Below are positions 7,665 to 11,613 of a stretch of 11,613 nt of DNA, in pieces. The translations under genes were made by a program, and so were the position numbers. Each line of letters opens with the position of its first letter. Position 1 is the stretch's first letter. The notes under the pieces were generated by a model, which saw only the letters and a program-made list of their open reading frames with translations, searched no databases and was not told where the DNA came from. The DNA is from Pleurotus ostreatus/Saccharomyces cerevisiae fusant (lineage: Eukaryota; Opisthokonta), in contig JAMQCK010001134.1 in NCBI GenBank assembly GCA_024196135.1, positions 1-11,613 of the forward strand, read 5' to 3'.

Positions 7665-9507
7665 CTACTCTATGAGTCCCATTAACGCCATACCCGCCAC
7701 ACCCGCCAGCAACGAGACGACGGCGATTACTTGCTTGCGCACGCCGCCGTCCAGTACATCTGGGTCGTCCGTGCCGTCCAAGTGCTCATGCGCATGGGGG
7801 TGCCCGCCGTGCCCTGGTCCATGCGTGCCACTCATATTCCCGAAAACGAAATCGCCTGCAAGCATCTCAACCGTCGCCGCGTAGATGAGCATTCCCGCGG
7901 AAATGGCGGACATGACGCCCTGGATGAGGTCCATGCGTGCTGTGTGGAAGGTCATCGTCAATACTCTTCTCGACTCGGTCCCAATAATTCGAAGCTCACC
8001 AGTCTCAGAGTGGCTCCCACCGCGGAAGGCGGCAATGCCGACCGCCATACCCGCTGGTGTCGTAATCGCGAATAGGACATACAAGACGAGCTTGAGCCAG
8101 TTCTGCGCAAGTCTTTGAAGTACTGTCCGGTGTTCGTGCTTGTCGTGATTGCGCTGTGGCGACCCATGGTCATGGTCGTGGTGAGGCGACGTGGGTAGTG
8201 CTGATATCCGGATGCCCAGCGATAGGCCCTCGAACATCTGGTGGAATATTATAGCGGTCACAAGAGAAGCTGCATGCACTGTCAGCAGACGTCTCAGAGT
8301 ATAGCGAAGCACTCACTGAAGTCGGAGCCCGACGTTATGGACAACGTCAGGCCGATGACAGTCGAGTGGATCATGATGCCGGCTTGGAGGACCTGGAAGA
8401 CTGTGAGCTGAGGCATATTTTGGACTGCGAAGGGCACGCACCAAAATCCCGATGACTTGCCGCCTCCTCCCCAGCGGTACTACTGGCTCATCCTCTGCGT
8501 CCGTCACTGTCTCCGTCTCCGCTTCCGCCTCGACGCATATGCACTCGGCTGGTCTCGAATCTCCGCCCTCGCTTACACTGCGCTGCGAGCCATCGACATT
8601 CACGCGACATATGCAGTCCAGTGGCGTCCGTTGACCATAGTACACGTTATGTGATGATCGGCGAACCCAATCGCTCAGGCGAGGGGAATTGAGCGTCGCG
8701 CTGATGAAGCCCGGGCGTACAGGCGTCGAGGAGTGATGTGAGTGCGAATCGGAGTGCGATAGCAAGGGGGAATGTTCGTCCGGATGCAGAGGCGCTGGCT
8801 CTGAAGTAAGTTTTCCGCCATGCCCGTGAGGTAGTGTGGTGACGAGGATGGGGCCAGATGTGTGTGGCGGCGACGGCTCTTCTGATGGACTTGGGGTTGG
8901 CGGAGTGTTCTGCAGGTAGTCGACGTATGCCGTCGATATGTCTACAGCGCGCTATCAGCACATATGCAACGATACAGGGGACCGCACGCACATTCGACGA
9001 GGAATATGAGTATGAGCGAGCCAAGACTATTGCCCATACGGTCAGCGATCGGTCAACATGCGAGACGCAATGGACGCACATTATCAGGCCCGTCCACCGT
9101 CCTACATTATTGTATCGCTTCTGCACATCAGGCTTCGTCAAGCTCTCGAATGCATCTTGCAGGAGATGGCAGAAGGCAGTGGACAGTATGACGCCTATGA
9201 TAGAATAAGAAGTATGACAAGGGAACACAATATGGGGACTCGCCCGTTCCGAAGTGTTTTCCGATGAAGAATGCTAGCCCTGGTATCCTCAGGAAGGGGA
9301 GCTGTTTTGAGACCCCTGGAAAGGTCACCGCTGAGGACATGACGTCGTCAGCGGCACGATCGCAAGCCTTGGGTCTTCAGACGCACCAACAAGAGAAAGC
9401 GAGAGTATTAAGAATATAACAAAGATGCGCTCTTGCAAAGGGGTCTCGGGGATGTGCACGAACATCGACCTGAGGTCGTCGGTGGTGATGGGGAGGGAGG
9501 GCGGCAT
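7665..9507 (-). CDS. ZIP-family zinc/iron transporter
   Basis: Moves divalent metal (usually Zn2+) into the cytosol. Exons (minus): 9507-9387, 9330-9244, 9194-9080, 9026-8992, 8941-8442, 8392-8317, 8269-8000, 7939-7665; introns are 47-60 nt; 492 aa. The start is the only ATG of that frame before helix 1. Motifs: LAFFIGKHFGTGVILSTAFCHLL (58-80) with H79, and DAFESL; helix 3 about 103-122; the helix-4 metal motif HSTVIGL with H295; the helix-5 motif HQMFEGLSLG with H321 and E325; helix 7 ISAGMLIYAATVEMLAGDF; final helix to GLIE at the C-terminus. The loop between helices 3 and 4 is long (about 123-280) with HSDSHSHH, DCICR and ECICVE followed by an acidic run. The 5-6 loop has HHDHDH and HDKHEH (341-358). 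The 7-8 loop has HGPGHGGHPHAHEH (441-454). By ZIP topology all three face the cytosol. Intron 2 is GC-AG; intron 7 is stop-free and 3n. Zinc rather than iron, and plasma membrane rather than vacuole, are inferred from Zrt-type resemblance. Confidence 0.93.
7940..7999 (-). other. In-frame, stop-free 60-nt intron (ZIP intron 7)
   Basis: Donor GTGAGC, branch-like TTGAC, acceptor CACACAG. The 60 bases contain no stop in the coding frame, so retention would insert 20 residues after SHSET, just before the helix-7 segment ARMDLIQGVMSA. Splicing gives SHSETARMDLIQG, the usual ZIP arrangement, so I call it an intron. Confidence 0.75.
9195..9243 (-). other. GC-AG intron (ZIP intron 2)
   Basis: The only join that keeps HFGTG-VILSTAF intact uses donor G|GCGAGT at 9243 and acceptor ATCATAG at 9195. 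The nearest GT (GA|GTCCCC, three bases downstream) shifts the frame. Apart from the C at the second base, the donor matches GTGAGT, as is typical of GC-AG introns. Confidence 0.8.
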
Positions 9508-9912
9508 GATGTAATGCGGAAGGCGCTGTCGTCGTCGGTAACGGTGAATGCGAGCCTTATGGTCGTGAGCGCGCGCGCTTTCGCTGGCGGGAGAAAGCCA
9601 GGGGGCGGTGGAAGAGAGAAGCAAGCCCACGGAGGCTGGGCGGCGATGAGGGCAGTATTCAAGTGGTGCTCGGAGCTTCGGTCCGCATACGCATCACCGG
9701 AGCGGTTCTCAATTCGCGGCCGGCCAATCACTTCGAAGTTCGAACACATATTGCCCGCTTTCGTACCCTTCAGACAACGCAAAGCGCGCGCTTTCTCGTA
9801 TAGCTCACAGTCCGAGGAAGCTAAACAGTCGCATCACGTATTGTACACCCTTCCATAGCTTCTGCTCCATACCTCGAAAGTCGATATCAGCACCTCCCCA
9901 GTTACACTAGGC
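9508..9912. other. Intergenic: ZIP promoter and GH92 3' UTR
   Basis: 405 bases with no supported gene. A plus-strand open frame crosses most of it (9433-9858) but has no family motif, lacks the local intron pattern and overlaps ZIP exon 1. No exact yeast-type zinc-response palindrome (ACCTTNAAGGT) was seen. A CCAAT word lies at 9724-9728. Confidence 0.45.
9724..9728. promoter_or_regulatory. CCAAT word upstream of the ZIP gene
   Basis: CCAAT on the plus strand (ATTGG on the ZIP coding strand), about 217 bases before the ZIP ATG. The position suits a HAP-complex site, but a 5-base match is weak evidence. Confidence 0.25.
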
Positions 9913-11613
9913 TTACAGCTCACTCTCGTCCCGCCCGGTCGCGTTCTCCCCGCGCCCCTGTGGCTGCTCTGACATCTCGAAGACAATGGTAGCACCGCCG
10001 GCGACCCAAGGATGCTTGATGGTGAATTCACCACCGGTGAGGTCGAGCGCCCTCTGAGGGACTGCTTCGCCATCCACGAGGATCGATTTGACATAGGGCT
10101 TGTCCGCAGCGCCCTCGGCCACAACCATGAGCGTCCTGTTTGAGTCGGCCTCGGTCGCTGAGGGCAGACGAATCGTAACCTTGTCGAAGAAGGGCCTGCC
10201 GGGTATCAGTTCATAAATGCCCCTCGGTAGACAACAGGTGCCACACTCACGAGCCGACGACGTATTCCGCCGAAACGGGGTCGACAGGGTAAAAGCCCAG
10301 GGCGCTAAAGATGTACCACGCGCTCATCTGCCCGCAATCTTCGTTCTTAGGCGAGCAGTCAGCATGGGGCGCACAGCAAAGTCGATTCAGAAATTCGCTC
10401 ACCCCGCTCAGACCGCGGTCCGTGTTGTTGTAGTTATCCCGCGCGACCAGGCGGACTCGCTCCTGCGATTTGTACGCATATTCCGGTCCCGCGAGCGCGT
10501 ATAGGTAAGGTACGTGATGTGCGGGCTGAGAAATCTCGTCAGCGAAAGTCATGAGTCGTCCGAGCACCCCGCGGACCTCGTTACCGAAGTCGGCATGCCC
10601 ACTGTCCCAGAACTCGTCCAGGCTCTTCACAAAAGCCTCCTTCCCTCCTCGCTTCTCGACGAGGCCAGGAATGTTATGCGCGACGTCGAAACTAAGCCCG
10701 CATCAGTCCTCGACTGATTTGCGAAGGCGTCAATCCCCGCGGCTCACCTGTACACCCATTTATCGCCCTCGGTCCACCCGTTCTCTTCGCCGGCCCAGGA
10801 TCCGTCCGCATTCTTGGCTTCCATGTAGTTTGTTTCGTCATTGAAGAGCACGAGCGATGAGCTGATCGCTCGGTTATAGAAGAAGTCAGTCGTGTTCTCC
10901 GGTTTGCCCAACGCTTTCGCGAGGATGTAGATGGCGTAATCGTCGTCTACGGGACAGGTCAAAGGCTGGCCATAGGTAGTCTCTCTAAGAACTCACAAGC
11001 ATAGCCTAGCGTGCGTGATGCGCTCTCCGAGTGTATGTCGTCGGCAACCCATCCTTTGTCTGCGTAGACAGTCGACAGCCCAGCGCGGACTTCATAGTCA
11101 GCGTTCTGATAGAGCACTGTCAAACCATGGAATAGAGTAGGTTGGACAGTCTTCTTACTTCCTGACGGTCGTCGTATCTGCCCAAATATCAGCGCTGCTC
11201 TGGGCGACCTCGCATGGGTGCTCACTCCGTATTGTCGTCGTTCACCGGCGGAACCGTCCCGTCTTTGAGCACCGCTTCCCATGCCAGATCCGTGTCAAAG
11301 TCCTTCACGCCTTTGGCCACTGCTTCCGCGATCATAGAATCCGCGTGGGTGGCGATCTACGCTCCATCAGCCAGGCCTCCTAGCGACGAAGGGGCCGTGC
11401 CACAAATTCACCATAATGTTTGTTTCTGCAAATATTAGTATACTACATTGTTAAAAGCTTGAGACGACCTACCGACTATGTTCTTCCACATTGGAAGCCA
11501 GCCGCCCTGCGTCACTGATTAGCGGAAGGTTAAGGCTTTGTTTGGCGAGACTTACTTCGCGGTAATCATTCAGCATGCTTGTGATCATCCCTGGCACGCG
11601 CTCCGGAGCCATA
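9913..11613 (-). CDS. GH92 alpha-1,2-mannosidase, C-terminal part
   Basis: Calcium-dependent glycoside hydrolase that trims alpha-linked mannose from glycans; fungal members are commonly secreted or in the secretory pathway. Exons (minus): 11613(partial)-11556, 11506-11473, 11425-11412, 11356-11226, 11177-11159, 11105-10997, 10946-10748, 10691-10577, 10525-10403, 10345-10251, 10195-9913. Ten introns of 47-57 nt; all phases agree; 392 residues visible. Family motifs in order: PERVPGMITSMLNDYREGG, LPMWKNIVETNIM, ATHADSMIAEA, YEVRAGLSTVYADKGWV, HSESASRTL, YDDYAIYILAKALGK, NGWTEGDKWVYSFDVAHNIP, GHADFGNEPAHHVPYLYALA, GLSGNEDCGQMSAWYIFSAL, GFYPVDPVSAEYVVGSPFFD. The NEPAHH Glu and the GNEDCGQ Asp belong to the motifs that carry catalytic residues in this family. 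The tail after the beta-sandwich is short and hydrophilic and ends DESEL. The N-terminal domain, signal peptide and start lie beyond 11613. Intron 8 (10526-10576) has a weak donor, GTCCGC. Confidence 0.95.
10346..10402 (-). other. In-frame, stop-free 57-nt intron in GH92
   Basis: Donor GTGAGC, branch GCTGAC, acceptor CTAAG. It splits GLSG|NEDCGQ at phase 0. The 57 bases have no stop in frame, so retention would add 19 residues in the middle of the catalytic motif. The spliced form matches the family. Confidence 0.8.
10526..10576 (-). other. In-frame, stop-free 51-nt intron in GH92 with weak donor
   Basis: Donor GTCCGC (poor), branch GCTGAC, acceptor CTCAG. It splits GNE|PAHHVP at phase 0 and has no stop in frame; retention adds 17 residues. 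The spliced NEPAHH is the family form, which is why the weak donor is accepted. A better-looking donor (GTAACG) nine bases upstream would break the frame. Confidence 0.75.

Noticed and set aside
7731..8118. Plus-strand open frames opposite the ZIP gene
   Set aside because: Antisense shadows of well-conserved ZIP exons 7 and 8.
9340..9356. Second CRE-like word (TGACGTCG) in ZIP intron 1
   Set aside because: Not palindromic, one base off consensus, and inside an intron around the branch-point region.
9433..9858. Plus-strand open frame of 141 codons
   Set aside because: It overlaps ZIP exon 1 on the other strand, shows no family motif and has a Gly/Arg-rich translation typical of antisense shadows in GC-rich DNA.
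9913..9930. C-terminal DESEL of GH92 as an ER-retention signal
   Set aside because: It only loosely resembles HDEL/KDEL; the fourth-from-last residue and Ser do not fit the signal.
1..11613. tRNA, rRNA, CRISPR array, transposon or biosynthetic gene cluster
   Set aside because: No tRNA B-box with a matching cloverleaf, no repeat-spacer pattern, no transposase or reverse transcriptase motif, and no backbone biosynthetic enzyme was seen by reading; the five genes are unrelated housekeeping or transport families.

Overview
This window looks like a piece of a filamentous fungal nuclear genome, most likely a basidiomycete of the Agaricomycetes type. It is GC-rich. Its genes are cut by many very short introns (47-80 nt, 32 placed here) with GTRNG-like donors, CTRAY-like branch points and CAG/TAG acceptors. 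All recognised proteins are eukaryotic membrane or secretory-pathway families. No bacterial operon, mobile element, CRISPR array, rRNA or tRNA was seen. No long open frame equals a gene, so the gene models below were spliced by hand, using protein-family motifs and reading-frame continuity across every junction.

Layout. Bases 1-63 may be the 3' end of a plus-strand gene (weak). Bases 64-2219 hold no gene I can support. Five minus-strand genes then follow head to tail. (1) 2220-3416: GPI2/PIG-C, a subunit of the enzyme that starts GPI-anchor synthesis (6 exons, 289 aa). (2) 3942-6198: an MFSD1-like major facilitator transporter (8 exons, 626 aa). (3) 6447-7339: a four-helix MARVEL-like membrane protein (4 exons, 244 aa, or 166 aa from an internal ATG). 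(4) 7665-9507: a ZIP-family zinc/iron transporter with three metal-binding-looking cytosolic loops (8 exons, 492 aa). (5) 9913 to beyond 11613: the C-terminal 392 residues of a GH92 alpha-1,2-mannosidase (11 exons seen, 5' end outside the window).

These genes do not form an obvious pathway cluster. GPI-anchor synthesis, vacuolar or endosomal transport, zinc uptake and mannose trimming all touch the endomembrane system, but each gene has its own short intergenic promoter region, and no backbone enzyme or dedicated regulator is present. I read this as an ordinary gene-dense fungal locus. I did not find a convincing new system.

The points worth a second look are transcript structure and loop motifs. 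They are a GC-AG intron in the ZIP gene, three stop-free introns of length 3n (two next to each other inside the catalytic motifs of GH92), micro-exons of 14 and 19 nt in GH92, an overlapping upstream ORF at GPI2, a perfect CRE palindrome upstream of the transporter, and paired Cys-Ile-Cys plus His clusters on the cytosolic side of the ZIP protein.
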